Positions 25,926 through 38,893 of a DNA stretch of 64,000 bases are shown here, piece by piece. The stretch is from Parus major (taxonomy: Eukaryota; Chordata; Aves; Passeriformes; Paridae). A model generated the notes under the pieces. That model was not told the DNA's origin. It did not search any database and saw nothing but the letters and a program-made list of their open reading frames with translations. Where the stretch lies: the NCBI RefSeq assembly GCF_001522545.3, contig NC_031769.1:147941361-148005360 (forward strand). Direction: 5' to 3'. The first letter of the stretch is position 1; each line of letters starts with the position of its first letter. The translations under genes were made by a program, and so were the position numbers.

Positions 25926-27534
25926 AAGAGCATTATGCACAGCACAGCCAAGGCTCCTGTTCATAATTTCCTCCACCATGAAAATTAATCACCTTGTTTC
26001 TGATCTCTTTTGTTTCTGATCTTTTTCTCACTGTTAGTTATCAACCTTCTTTCTTACATTGAGACAGCTTCTTTAAATGTGGGTGTGGAATCATTTCTTT
26101 GGTGCTGTGGGAACCAAAGCACCCTGTGCTGACCACTTGTTCTTGCCTGTGTATTCTGGGCCCTGACTCTCTGTATCTGACCCTCTGTTCAGTTTTTTTT
26201 AAAAAAACCCTTTTTTAAATTTTTTTTTAATTTTTTTTTTTTCTGTTCTTCACTTACCCAGCAGTGCTGAAGGTTCTTTTGAGACATTATCCTGCTGAAT
26301 TGTCATTTAAAGTTTGTAACACTGAAATTACACCAGCCAGGCTGAGAGAGACTCACAAAAGGGGAACAGACACCGACAGAACAAGAGCGAGGCAGAGGCT
26401 ATGACAAAACCCCAGATAACAAACAGCATATGGAATTGCAAACTTGTGCTGATATAAAACCAGATAAACAGGCAGGGATGCATTTCCAGTAAATCTCCAA
26501 GGATATGATCTCCAGTTCTGCAGTCCATTCTGCTTACACTGCACACCCAGCTGTCTGAAAAATACATTGTTCTTCTCATCCCAATCTTGCCCTAAAACAT
26601 CTGACGGGTTTTATAACATCAAGCTGAGTTTATTTGTCTGCTGGGCAGGAGCCCCTTTGAAAGTCTCACAAGCTGAGTTTCGGGGACTGACTGGGTCAGT
26701 GAGATATTCCCTTTGCCTCAGTGCTATCAGTGATAGAATAACAACAATTTCACAATGGCAATCAAGGTGGGACTCATCATTCCAAAGGGAAGTCACTGGG
26801 AATTAAGCCCTGCACTCCTTCATTCCTAAAAATGTCTGCTTTCACTTCCAAAATGATTTGAGTTTTCATGAGTATGGCGCTGTTCTTCCTACTGAAGGAA
26901 AATATCTGTACTGAAGGTACAGCACTATAAAAAAAGGGTGCAAAAATATATATATTCTTTTCTTCCTGGTTGTTCAAAATCTGGGTAGTTTGTGTGCCTG
27001 GCTAAAAAGACACCAATGTATCTTGCTGTTCCCTATTCCTGTAAGACATTTTCTCTGATTGAAAATAAAGATAATCTTCATTTTCAGAGGCAACCATCAA
27101 CTTCAGAAGAACTGGGCTCAGGCTTTCTGAAGAGGCTCTTCTTATGAGCAAATGTAAGGCATACATGAGGAAAAATAAAAATTTGAATAGGACTTCTGAA
27201 CTCTCTTTGACAACAACCACATGATATTTACCTGCAGCTCCAGCTCTCTGCTGTTTTAATAAATTTATTAGATCTATGGGGCTATTGTGAAAATGGAAAG
27301 GTACACAATGGATTTTCAGAGTTTTTTTGTGTTTGCAGTTGTTTTCAGCTGCTATTTGAAAACATGAGTATCATATGGTTTTTACCTTGGGATGGGCAAT
27401 ACTCAAAGTTGGTATAAAAGCAATTTATATGAAATTATTTGGAAGTCTGTATTAATTATAATGCCTCAACAATAATATTTTTGTTACAGGACTAAATCAA
27501 CAACTAGAAATAATTTTCATGTGTCGTTGAACTC

Positions 27535-27958
27535 ACTGGATCATAGAACAGCCCAAGTTAGAAGGAACCTCAAAGCATCATCTTTGGGTCCAAAAAAAGG
27601 CCCAACCTTTTCTGGGAAAGGGAGCCTTGGTGAGACCTTTTAGGGCTCTGTCCAGCCACAGATGGAAAGCTTCCAGGGACAGGGACTCTGCCACATCCCT
27701 TGGGGGGTTGTCCCAGTGATTGGTTGTTCTCACTATAAAAACCTTGTTTCTTCTCTCAAGATGAAACCTTGCCTGGTCCAAGTTGGCTTGTCCATGTGCC
27801 TCCTTGTGGTGAGAGAGCCTCTGCCCAATTTGTGCCACCCTTTGGGTTCTGGAGTACCCTAAAAAGCCTTCCCTTCTCCAGGAAGAGAAAGTCTAACTCC
27901 TCCAGTTGCTCCTTGCTATTTTCCTTATTTTTATCACTTTCATACAGGTGATAGTAAA
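27535..27958 (-). mobile_element. CR1 LINE fragment
   Basis: It reads GGATCATAGAACAGCCCAAG, TTAGAAGGAACCTCAAAGCA, TCCAGGGACAGGGACTCTGC and CTTCCCTTCTCCAGGAAGAG. This is an antisense CR1 of a subfamily different from the GGTGTCCCTGCCCATGG group. Confidence 0.88.
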
Positions 27959-28662
27959 AATCAGGCCATATTTGAGATTGTGCTGCTGCTGTTGGCACCT
28001 CTGTCAATCTCCCACCACTGCTGCACTCTGTCCTGCTCTTTTTTACCCAGCCTTCCATCCTGACCCCAAAAAGCTGCCCTTGATTCACTTCCACAATTTC
28101 CCAGACTCTGTGGATCTCTGCCTTGCCTTACGTGGCCACTTTATGGTGAAACTCTCCTTGCAAACATCGCCAGCCCCCCAGACTAAGTGGGATTGATGTG
28201 AAATTAAGAGCACTTTGGGGAGGGTTTGTTCAGCCTGTACACTCTGCAGCCCCATCTTTCTGCATGGAATGTTAAATTTATGTTAATTAAAGCTGAAAAA
28301 TGGCTTCTGCTGCAATTGTGTGTTTGCATGATCTTTTATCTCCTTTTTATTTTGGAGTCAGAAAACAAGTTTTACTGAGGAAAAAGCTGCAAAGGGCCCC
28401 ATCAAGGGTAGTATGGATGTATCTTGAATTCCTTGGTGAAACAACCAACCTGAATATCATGACATCACCGAGCTCCTAGTCCGCCAAATTGGAATCAATA
28501 TCACTTAGGACAACATTTCATTAGAATTTTATGCCCCTAATTATAATATATACTGCAGCTCGTGAAGGGCCTGTTCTCTGCTTGTCGATTCAAGTGCCCT
28601 TGCCAAGGTAACCTGTAAACTGCATTATATAGGATTTATTACATAATTTCCTTTGTGAATAT

Positions 28663-28679
28663 AAGGTGATTATCACCTT
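28663..28679. promoter_or_regulatory. Palindrome AAGGTGAT-T-ATCACCTT
   Basis: Eight-base arms are perfect around one T. Each arm holds an AGGTG/CACCT core, the word bound by ZEB/SNAI-type zinc fingers. Function is inferred only from the motif. The surrounding unique sequence (28.44-28.83 kb) has several TAATTA-like words. Confidence 0.35.
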
Positions 28680-30375
28680 CATTACCAGTCATAGATGTAT
28701 GCACTATTGTATTTTAAGTGTATTAGTGCCTTCCACGTGGCACAGGGTAATTTACAATTACAATCGCTTCCCCTTAATCGTTACACTACAGTCTATTAGC
28801 AAATTGCATTTCCTAAGGCCTAGAAACATTTTTTTTAATCATCCTTGAAACACAAGGGTTTTGGTTTCTTGATGGTTGATTGCTGTTTCACTTTTACACT
28901 AACTCCTAAATTGTTTTTCCTTGTCTCCTATCACCCTTGAAACCAGTGTGCTGAAGGTATTACCCAGCAATCTTCACCCTCTTATGCCAGAAAATACAAA
29001 AACACCCAGGAAGACACTGAAAAATACAAAAAAATAAATTAAATTACCCCTTATCTTGCACTTCCAAATTAATTACTCAATTCTGTGCCAAAATCATCTC
29101 AACTGCAGAGCATCTCCAGAGCAATTTTTAAACCAAACCTGGATGGGAAAGGAGTTGGTACTTCAGGCCCTGAAGTATTTTCTCAGTGTTTTAAAACCCA
29201 AGGCTATCAATTAATCATCACTGTCAAACTGTATCCAGAATGCCACTATGCTGATTGCTAAAAAAAACCACCCACTTCCCAGTGGAACAGAGGAATAAAG
29301 GATAATATTATACAATCTGTGTGATATTTTTTTCCTTTAACTTCATCTTCAGTCATCTCCCCATATAAGAGGGTGTCTCAGATATTTTTTATACTTTTCT
29401 ATTAGTAAAATTTACTCTTTACTCTTCAATTTATCAGGCCAGATATGACTTATCTGTAGATTTTCTGTCACTCAGGGGATTGGATCATATCACAGAAGTT
29501 AAATGAAAATTTTCGTGATATTTAAATAAAAAAAAAAAAAAATAGAATTATCTGTCCTCAAATTTTACCACTGGGAAAATCTGCTGGAGTCTCTTAATGA
29601 CCAACAGCTTAACAACTGAATCTGCAACACTTGTTTATTCCTGAGAATATCAATTTCATGTTGATTCAGAAGGAAGGAGTCTGTATTTTCAATATAAAAC
29701 ATCCCTCTTCCATCCATTCTCCTCAAGGCTTCCTGGCCAACAGCAGCAAGGAACAAAAAACCACGATCTGATCTGAGGCACCACTGAGTAAATCCCTGGT
29801 GCAAACCCAGCTGAGCGTTGGAACCTAAGAAACCATCCCCAGGAGCCTTCAGCAGGGCAGAGGATAGATCTTCCCTTCAGGGAATGGTTTGGGAAGTGAC
29901 AGGGACAGTGGTTCAGGAAGTGGCAGCAGAGCTGAACAAGCTCTGAATTTTGTATTGAGATCCGTGTTTCCCCATCAGAAAGGTTCTGGATGAGTGAAGT
30001 TGAACAAATGAGCTCTGAGTAGATATTCTGGTTCACTTATCTCCGAGCTGCAGTCTGCACTGAGCTGTGTAGCACATTTTCTAATCTCTGTTTCCCCAGC
30101 ATTAGAGTCGGGGACTGATGGGATGCTCAGTCAAGACTGCAGGACAGACTCTTCTTTTCTCTCCCTTTGACATTTAGAGATTCAATCCTTCCTAATCTGT
30201 GTGTGTCTCACTGCCCACTACAAGTTGGTTTAACCCTTTGTTAGTCTCACTCAGCATTTTTGAAACAGGACTGAAAGGAAACAAAAAAACTATCAAAAAA
30301 CAGCAGTGTGTTTGAATACAGATTTCTAAACTCTCTACTGATCTGTATCAAGCATATTAAAGGGAAAGGATGAAA

Positions 30376-30433
30376 AATTATATACAAATTATATACAAAA
30401 ATTATATACAAATGTGTGTGTATATATATATAT
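30376..30433. repeat. Triplicated ATTATATACAAA plus (TG)n(TA)n
   Basis: Three near-identical copies of ATTATATACAAA are followed by TGTGTGTG and then a TATATA run. Confidence 0.85.
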
Positions 30434-30929
30434 TTGGGACAATGCATTGATTTATTCACAGTTTTAAAACTGAATCTGTGAACCTTTCTTAGCTGGATCT
30501 TTGTCATGGGTTTATAGAGAGCAGTTTCCTCCACTCTCAGATTCCTTTTTGCAAAAAGAATCAACAGAAGCCCTTTGTGGGCTCTGTCACATCTCATTGC
30601 AAACAGGAGCATGGAAGTGCTGAAGGAGAACCCACAGTAAATGGGGAAAACCACTGTAAGTGACCTCCACTGCCTCTAAATAGGATCGAGTGCCCCAGCC
30701 CAGGAGTGAAATATAGCCCTGCTCATGGCCAAGCTGAGCTGTCTGGGGCTTTCTCTAGAGCTCAGCTGATCAGCCCAACCTCATTAGACACTTTTGTAAG
30801 ACAAGGTCTCCTCCTTGCTGTCCCAGGAAGCCCCTGCAGTGCTCCAGGCTGGGGGCAGAGTGGCTTTCCCAGCAGGAAAGGCCCTGGGGCTGCTGGCCAG
30901 GGTGTGCCAAATGGGCTCCTGACCTTCTG

Positions 30930-31498
30930 TGTCAACATTGGTGTGGCCAGCAGGCCCAGGGTGGGGATTGTCCCTCTGTGCTGGACACTGGGGAGGTCAC
31001 ACCTCAAATTCTTGGGTCAGTTTTGGGCCCCTCACAAGAGAGACATTGAGGGTCTGGGGTGTGTCCACAGAAGGAAACAGAGCTGGGGAAGGGTCTGGAG
31101 CACAGGTCTGAAGAGGAGCAGCTGAGGGAGCTTTGCAGGGGCTCAGGCTGGAGAAAAGAAGGCTCAGAAGGGACTTCATCACTCTCTACCGCTCCCTGAA
31201 AGGAGGCTGCACCAAGGTAGGGGTTGGTCTCTTCTCCCAACTAGCAAGTGACAGGACAAGGGGAAATGGCCTCAAGCTGTGCCAGGAGAGGTTGCTGTTA
31301 GGAAGAATTAGGTGGTCAGGTATTGGAACAGACTGTTCAGGGAAGTGGTGGAGTCACCCCGCTTGGTAGGGTTCGAAAAACAAGCAGATGAGGAACTCAT
31401 GATGTGGTTTAGTGGGCACGGCAGTATTTGGTTGACAATTGGACTTAATGATCTTGGAGGTATTTTACAGCTCTGATGATTCTGTGAGCCTGTGATTC
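30930..31498 (+). mobile_element. Longest CR1 LINE fragment in the window (end of ORF2 plus 3' UTR)
   Basis: About 570 bases run from GTGTGGCCAGCAGG and GATTGTCCCTCTGTGCTGGA through GGGGAGGTCACACCTC, CAGTTTTGGGCCCCTCAC and GAAGGGTCTGGAGCACAGGT, then the 3' UTR (GCTGCACCAAGGTAGGGGTT, GGAAATGGCCTCAAGCTGTG) and a GATTCTGTGAGCC-like end. The first part corresponds to the C-terminal end of the reverse-transcriptase ORF, but stops and shifts break it. The element may begin somewhat upstream, towards 30,800. Confidence 0.9.
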
Positions 31499-34157
31499 AC
31501 TAAGCAGTAACTGCTTCTCCCCCTGATCCACCTTCCCAGTTTGAGTTTAGATTTCTTAGCCATAAGTATGTGTTGTATTCCAGAGGGAAATCCTGTCATC
31601 ACCTGTGCAATGCCATAATCATTTGTGTATCCCATCTGGGAATGGATTCATTGGAAAAGGCCTCCTGAACATCCCACATCAATGCCTCACCCTCCCATCA
31701 GCCAAGTCCCTGCGTGAGGGAAGAAGTGGCATCATTTCTCTGAGTGTCTCTGCACTTTGCTGGTGAAAATAAGCTCTGTTTCTCTAAACTATCACTGTGA
31801 GGAAATGAGATGGGTTCTGCTTTGCCTCCTATATAATGCACTATATATTTTTCCTGAGTATCTGTGACAGGGTGTGCTATTAGTAATGATAGGTGATTCA
31901 GAAAGAATAGGGGGGTTGTCATATCCCAGGCATGATCTGGTCTGTATCGAAAAACAAAACTTTCAACTGACATATAGAAATGTCAGTTCATTTTGTAGGA
32001 GTGATTTCCCTTTCTGTTTCCACTGGAGATGTGCTATCTTTGGATTTCACTGCAGCGTGATGTTACACTCATTGTAGTACTGAAGAAACAACTGCTCTGG
32101 TGAGCAGGAATGGCAAACAAAAATGATAAATGGCTGTTAATCTTGAAGTTCTGATAAAAATCTTAAAGAAGATTAATATGTTTAAATATTTTGAACTAAA
32201 AGATGAGAGATTTAGATTAGAAATTAGGAATGTGAGGGTGGTGAGGCCCTGGCAGAGGTTTCTCAGAGAAGCTGTGGCTGCCCCATCCCTGGAAATTTCA
32301 GGACTTGGGTGGGACTTGGGATAGTGGAAGGTGTCCCTGTCCACAACAGGGGGCTGGCAAAGGATGATTTTGGGGTTCACTATAACCCAAACAGTTTTAT
32401 GACTCTATAATTTTTATACTCTTTATTCTAAGTTATCTCCTTTAATAATTAAAAAATAGTAAAGTGGGATTGAAAGAGAGTAAAAACTTGTTGTCTCTCC
32501 CTGTTCCACTAGAATTTGATGTTTTTATGTGGAATGGGAGAGATCCATATGTATTTCTAAAGGTAGGGAAGATAAAAGGCCCCATAGAATGTATGTGTTG
32601 CACAGCTGCAAGTATTTCAGAAAATGCAGATAACCACCATGCAAACAAATGCTTGTTTGAGATCCCAGAAGTAGGAGAGAAGTTATGAACAAAACGTAAG
32701 TCTGTTTCCTTACATTCCAAGAAACAGCAGTAAGATCTCACTAAATCTGAAGTGAGCCAGAAATTGGTGTTCTTTTTCACAATAATTCTAGAAGTATTGA
32801 TGAAATTCCTAATAAATAAGCAAAGCTGAGTTTTCCTAGTGCACATAAAGAAAAAAAAAATCTAAAAATCTTAGTGGAAATGTAATCAAAATTAATCTTG
32901 AATGCTCCAGAACCAAAATTCATAGCTTTTACCACAGGAGAAGGAAGTCCTGTGCTGACTGCTCTGACAGAACAGCAAGGATAAAACAAAAAGACCAGGT
33001 AATATATGAGGACAAATGTTAAATGCTTCATCAGGCAGGACCAAGGAATTACCTCTTAACAGAAACAGTTCAGCCCTCTTAGGTTTGTTCCTGTAAAACT
33101 GAACTAAATAGACAGTAAAAATAACCTTTTATTTTAGAGTGTAATGGAACAGAAGTTCTTTTTTTTCACCTCTGATGCCTTTTCATACAGGGTTGTGTAA
33201 AGATAACTTTTAAGTAATGGAACATCTAGTACAGTAAAAATATCTTATCTGGAAATGCATTTTTAAGAACAACACAATATACAGTAGGATTATAAGGGTA
33301 TTTAAGTTTACATAGCTTTCACTGTTTCTTAGTGAAAAAAAAAGGGGGAACATTTTGGTAATACAAAAAGACTCTGTTCTCACCCTTTCAAAATCTAAAT
33401 TTTGTCTCTTTACAGTCTTATTTTTAAGTCTCAAAATCCTGTTTCTCTGATAAACCTGTTTAAGAGATTAATTTCTTAAACTACTAAGAATTAATGACTG
33501 AATTTCAAACAGTCCTGACTTCAGCAGATATATCATTGAGGAGCGTGTCCTCCCAATTTTTGTGCTCCTATGATTCTCTCACTCACAAGTTACTGATTGC
33601 TTTCTCTACCTACTACAAAATATGCCAAAAAGTTCATAAAAAGAAACAAAAATCTGAAATAATTAGATTTGGTGGCAGTTGTGCAGTTCTCTGAAGGAGA
33701 TGGCTGACTCCTAAGGAATTACTGGAGAGGAAAAGGCGATTACAGCAAATTTGAGCCAACACATTCTGCTGGGCAAAAGGAACAAGGTAGAATAATTTCT
33801 GTGCATTCATGAATTTATTTAGATTATACAGACTGAAGGGCATTGAAAATGCTGCCCTGGTTTCCTGTTAGCAGGCAGGACCATCCCAACACAATTAGCT
33901 CCCAAATCCATTTAATAAATCCACAAATCACATATAAAAGCAGCAGTAGGTCTCCCAGACATCCATGGAGCCAAATACAAAACACAAAATCCAAACAGAG
34001 CTCAGGGAATTTGGTAAAGGACATTCATGTCACTCACTACTGACTTCCTAATGAAATTTGTGAGAAGCTGCAAAATTGATCACACCATTGTTTGAGGATG
34101 TTTGGCTTGCCCAGGCAACAATGTTCCCAGTTTTTTCTAATTATCAGCATCTGGAAT
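31499..34157. other. Unique AT-rich sequence with one CR1
   Basis: Apart from the CR1 at 32.2 kb nothing is identifiable. Minus-strand frames near 32.5-33.0 kb are short and hydrophobic, as expected from A-rich DNA read in reverse. Confidence 0.6.
32203..32412 (+). mobile_element. CR1 LINE fragment
   Basis: It reads GAGATTTAGATTAGAAATTA, GAGGGTGGTGAGGCCCTGGC, GCTGTGGCTGCCCCATCCCT and GGAAGGTGTCCCTGTCC, and ends GTTTTATGACTCTATAA. It is an older relative of the copies at 50.96 and 56.61 kb. Confidence 0.88.
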
Positions 34158-34640
34158 CAGAGAGTCATGGAATGGTTGAGGTTGAAAGGGATGATGTCCA
34201 CAGGGAGCCTCTTGTGTTTCAGTTTGTGCCCATTGCATCTGATCCTGTCACTCCACTGGAAAGAGCCAGGCTCCACATGTGCACCCTCCCTTCCCATATT
34301 TTTGGGAATTAATAAGATTCCCCTTCAGCTTTCCTTCTCCAGGCTGACCAGTCCCAGCTCTGGAAGAGATGCTCCAGACCCTTATTCCTCTTTGTGACCC
34401 TTTTGCTGGACTCTCTCCATTATGTCCAAGTGTCTCTTGTACTGAGGGGCCCAGAACAGAAACAGGACTTCAGGTGGAGCTTGGAAGTGCTGAGTAGAGG
34501 TAAAGATCACCTCCCTCACCTGGCAATGCATCTAATGCAGCTGAGGATCCCATTTTCTGCCTCTGCAGCAAGGTCCTGCTGCTGGCCCCTGCCCATCTTG
34601 GTGTCCACCAGCACCTTCAGGGCATTTTCCACAGAACTTT
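34158..34640 (-). mobile_element. CR1 LINE fragment
   Basis: It begins AGAGTCATGGAATGGTTGAG with TGAAAGGGATGATGTCCACA, and continues through TTCTCCAGGCTGACCAGTCC, GACCCTTTTGCTGGACTCTC and AGAACAGAAACAGGACTTCA. This is the antisense CR1 order, reaching into the ORF2 end. Confidence 0.88.
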
Positions 34641-34894
34641 CCAGAGAACTTTTTCATAAGTAGTAGGACCAGGTTTTTTTCTGAAAGCACCAACATTTCT
34701 CTTAAGGGCATCCAGACCTTGCTTAAAAAGCAGAAAAGTTGCAGTATTTGAGTTCCAGACTGGGCAGTAACACAAAGTGCTCAACCCTGTGAGGACATCA
34801 AGGTGTGAGGGACGAGTCTGAAAGCAAGGGAGGAGACAATTGTTAGGGAGACAACAGGATGGCTGGTTTATGGATGTGGGACCATTACCAATCC

Positions 34895-35265
34895 GAGAAT
34901 CATATTATAGAATTATAGAATGGCTTGGGTTGGAAAGGACCTCAAAGATCACCCAGTTCCACCCCTGGCTGTGGTACACCTTCCACTAGAACAAGTTTCT
35001 CCAAGCCCTGTCCAACCTGGCCTGGGACACTTCCAGGGATGGGGCAGCCACAGCTTCTCTGGGAAACCTGTGCCAGGGCCTCACCACCCTCTGAGTAAAG
35101 ATTTTCTTCCTAACATATAACACTGCCCTCTTTCAGCTTTAAACCACTGCCCTTGTCCTGTCACTACAGCCCGTGTCAAAAGTCTCTCTCCAGACTTCTC
35201 GTAGGCTCCATTCTCACAGATGAAGGCCAGAATAAGGTCACCCTAAAGCCTTCTTTTCTCCACTC
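34895..35265 (-). mobile_element. CR1 LINE fragment
   Basis: It begins AGAATCATATTATAGAATTA then GGTTGGAAAGGACCTCAAAG. ACACTTCCAGGGATGGGGCA, CCTTGTCCTGTCACTACAGC and AAGCCTTCTTTTCTCCAC follow in the expected antisense order. It has the same orientation as the 34.2-34.6 kb copy but is a separate insertion with its own 3' end. Confidence 0.92.
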
Positions 35266-37199
35266 CATAAAATCAACTTATATTCATGACTTTCCACTAT
35301 ATTAATGAATTTCCAGTGGTGTATTTGTAGTTTTGATCTACCAGTTCAGGAAAATGCTGTTGACTAAGAATGCCACAGCTTCCTGTACTCATAGTGGGAA
35401 ATTACATTGATAATTTGACATCACTCTTATGAGGACCCCATTGATATTATATAAACTTTGATTAATTTTAAACAACCACTTTCTGGCCACAAGTTTCAAG
35501 AGTTGCTTATTGTGCATGAACTCTCCCCACAAACCACATCAAACTGATAAAAATAGGTTTTTAACACAAATAGTAAAGTCTTTACTCAAAAATACATCGG
35601 TTCCAGTTTTGAGTACTGGCTGCATTAGCACACAGGAGCCAGCAAGTCTCACTGCTGGATAAGGTACTCAGTCATTTGATAAAGACTATTAGACTATTAA
35701 GCCATTACTGATAATATAATTTACCTTGCTATTATGGTCATTATTATCAGTATTTATGTTGCTTCTGGAAGGTTGACTCAGACAATGCTTTCACTAACCT
35801 GGATTTTACCAGGTTTTATTGTGGAAAACACAATAATTCCCTCCAATATGTTCCCCAAACCTCCTGCAGCTACAGTTCCAGCAGTGGACCAGAGTGGCCT
35901 TTCTCCATTCATAGAACTATTTCTATCACAATTTTGGCCTGGGACAGCTATTCCTGCCTAGAAAAACTTGAAACTGTGGCTGAATGGTAGCAGGGACCAA
36001 AGACAATGGATTATTCCCCCCATGGATACAGGAACTCCATGCCAGCTGAGCCTTGGCACTCTTCTCTGCGATGGAAGTTGTAGGAGAGCTCTGCTCTTCC
36101 CCAGCCAACAGAACATGGGCAAGACAAACCAGATCTGTTTATATTATTCACCTCACTGCCATGGGATGGGGGCAGACACGGGGCTGTGATGTGTCTCAAG
36201 AGAGGCCACCTTGCTAAAAGGCTTGGTAAAAATACCTGTCCTTATATCCTTTATTTTACCTTTTTTTCTTCCTCTTAAACAAAGTCTGGATGCTTTTTGA
36301 AAGCCTGGACTGTGAAGCAGGACCCAGCTGAATTCACCTGAGCTGGTGCAGGGCACTCTTTTGCAAGCTGGCTGATCACAGTGATCCCATTGTGGGTGGC
36401 CCCTCGAAAACTCCAGGGATACTTCAAAGGAAATGCATTGAGATGGGGGAAGGCAATGGGAAGGAATTTGCATTTTAAATATGACACTTCCATGAATGAA
36501 TAATAAGGGATTTGTAAGGCTGGCCACCAAGAATTAAAAGAATAAAACCTTCTTCATTGGTGCTACAGTTAATTCTTCAGGCCTGTTTTCCAGTGATATA
36601 AACTCACAGTTTATTCCAGCAGAGGCTTTAGGCAGCCAAAATGATTAAAGCAGTCCATCAGTTAAATAACAGACTACTCTAGGGAAGGTGGAGCCCAGAA
36701 CTTAATCTCATGACACTTGAAACCTGTCAAATTGGCAGCTGGACTTCCATAGGAGGTCTCCAGTCAATCTTAGGAATGGTCTGTACGTCTTAATATTATG
36801 AAAATTAGTATGAAGCAGTTTTCCTAATATTCCTTTAAAATGGAAGTAAGGGTGAATTTTATTTTACTTTTTTTTTTTTTTTTACTTCCATTAGACTTCC
36901 AGATTTTCAATACTTCATGTGTGGCAGTGACACTCATCAGGAGTAACTCAGCTGAATCTCCTCTGTGCTTGGGCCCTGCATCATTGTGAGAGAGTTTGGA
37001 GAACGAAGCAGTACATTCACTGTGGTGCTGTGCATCCTTCATTAGTCCTGGCCTCATTATTGTGAGCCTTCTGATGTCCTGCAGGATCCAGATTCCTCCT
37101 TTAGAGCCCCCCAAACACCAGCTTTCCAGCAAGAAAAGTCTCCTGTGACACTGCACGTGCTGAGAAACCTCAGTGATGAACACAGGAACCCCATCAGAA

Positions 37200-37219
37200 T
37201 TAATTAATTTATTAATTAA
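37200..37219. repeat. TTAATTAAT palindrome
   Basis: TTAATTAAT, TT, ATTAATTAA: 9-bp arms with a 2-base spacer. It contains four overlapping TAAT cores of the kind homeodomain proteins bind. Confidence 0.85.
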
Positions 37220-37677
37220 TAAAAAAACCCAACAGATAAACAAGCAAATAAATAATTAGCCTCATCTCTGAGTCCCAAGCAGCTCCTCCCCTCAGTGACC
37301 AAACTGCCTCCTAACAATGATCAGTTTGGAATGGAAGAGATTCTTTCTCTCCTGTCATCAGAGTAACAATTAAAAGATGGATTTATCATTAAACTACATC
37401 TAACCAAGCGCAGCTGGGTGCAGGAAATTTGGCTGACAGAGGCTGGAGAAGATGTTGCAGTTGGAGTAATCATGTGGCAATAAAACAGGAGGAGTGGTGG
37501 TCGTGTGCTTTGAAGTTCTTTATTGAGGACTTTCAGTGTGATACTGGGAAAATTGCTGAACTGTGTGCTGCTGTTTCCTCAGTCACTAAAGCCCAGTTAA
37601 TATCATGTGCTTTCAAAAGCTTTTGGAGGTGTCCAGATGAGAAATTGTGCTGCACAGCTGACAGAATGCTCCTGCTT

Positions 37678-37706
37678 TTGATTATTATTATTATTACTAT
37701 TATTAT
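37678..37706. repeat. (ATT)n microsatellite with one ACT unit
   Basis: ATTATTATTATTACTATT-type run, short and imperfect. Confidence 0.85.
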
Positions 37707-38081
37707 AGGGGTAAAAAGGACAAAACCAGGGTTGTTTCCTCCTCTGTAGTTTCCAGTGTCATTTAGAAAGGAAAATAGAAAGCTATCTCTGGAATCATTC
37801 AAGGCATAAAATAAGAACATAACTAGTACCAAACCTGAATATAAGAATTATTTTGATTTTTAGATAATTAAAAAAAAAAAAAAGAAAGCATTATCAGAAG
37901 AAGACACAAAACTCTGCTTCTGGTAGCTGAAGGAAAATCATATATGATGCCATTTGAGCTACATTTTCTAGGTAAATTTTAAAGAAAAAAGAAAGAATTC
38001 TGAAGCATAAATGAGATTTTAATTTTAGACACCTTATTCTAACATTTGCCTTTTTGTTGTCTTTCAAATATAAAGGAGAAA

Positions 38082-38128
38082 TAAATAATAGAAATAATAA
38101 ATAATAGAAATAATAATAAAAAAAAAAA
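38082..38128. repeat. AT-rich imperfect AATAATAG repeat
   Basis: GAAATAATAAATAATA-type units are repeated and end in poly(A). Confidence 0.8.
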
Positions 38129-38893
38129 TTCTGCAGAAGCACCACATTCTTCTTTTGGATTCCTGTCCATTTTATTGTTTGTGGCTGTGAATCACATTAT
38201 AGTAAAAAAAGGCAGCAGTCGTAGATCCAGGTACAAGCTCCCTGAATATGGAGCTGGATTCTTTAAAATATTTAGGCATTCAGTAAAGGTTAAGTTATTT
38301 TGGAAGGTACTAAAATATTGTTCCTACTCTCAGGCTTTTTAGCAAAGCCAAAAAGAAATTAACACAAAGCACTGGAACAGTTGGAATAAAGCAGGAAAGA
38401 AATCTGAACTTCATGTGTTGCGAGTTTTTGATGGGTATTTTAAACTAATTAATGATTTTTATTCACCTGATGTCCTGACTGTAACACCAGGGCTGAAGAA
38501 AATAACCAGTATTTCCAGTTTGGAAACAATAAATTAGATAATAATAATAACAATAATAAACGATTTTGTTATTTGATATCTAACTGTCCCCTTGCCTACA
38601 CCCATGACCAGTTTGTCCTGCTCTGTATTTTATCCTCAGTTTTAGCCATGGACTCTTCCCAAACACATGGGATAAAGCTCTGTGCACTTCACCATCCTCA
38701 CTGTCTAGATGGGTGAATTAGAGGCAGTAAGCAGAAAAAGTTGAGTTAAACTCCATGGTGGATCTTTTTTTTAAAACTTTGCAATGATACAGTTTACTTC
38801 TTTAAATGCTTCTTACTCTTTTTTTTCCTCGTCTATTTTCTTTGGCATCCCTAAATAGGTCCCATCAAAAATCATGGTTGTGGACTGGATGGA

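Larger units (their letters stand above)
24066..30929. other. Mostly unique sequence with ancient LINE and one CR1
   Basis: Outside the LINE at 25.6 kb and the CR1 at 27.5 kb it is unique. It includes T-rich runs at 26.2 kb, the ZEB-like palindrome at 28.66 kb and a short A-run at 29.5 kb. The 240-codon open frame at 24,961-25,683 has no family signature. Confidence 0.6.
35266..38893. other. Unique sequence
   Basis: Contains the TTAATTAAT palindrome (37.2 kb), an ATT run (37.7 kb), an AATAATAG tract (38.1 kb) and a T-run at 36.9 kb. No gene recognised. Confidence 0.6.

Noticed and set aside
30706..31125. 139-codon plus-strand open frame
   Set aside because: It lies over the CR1 ORF2/3' UTR junction and is in the wrong frame for reverse transcriptase.
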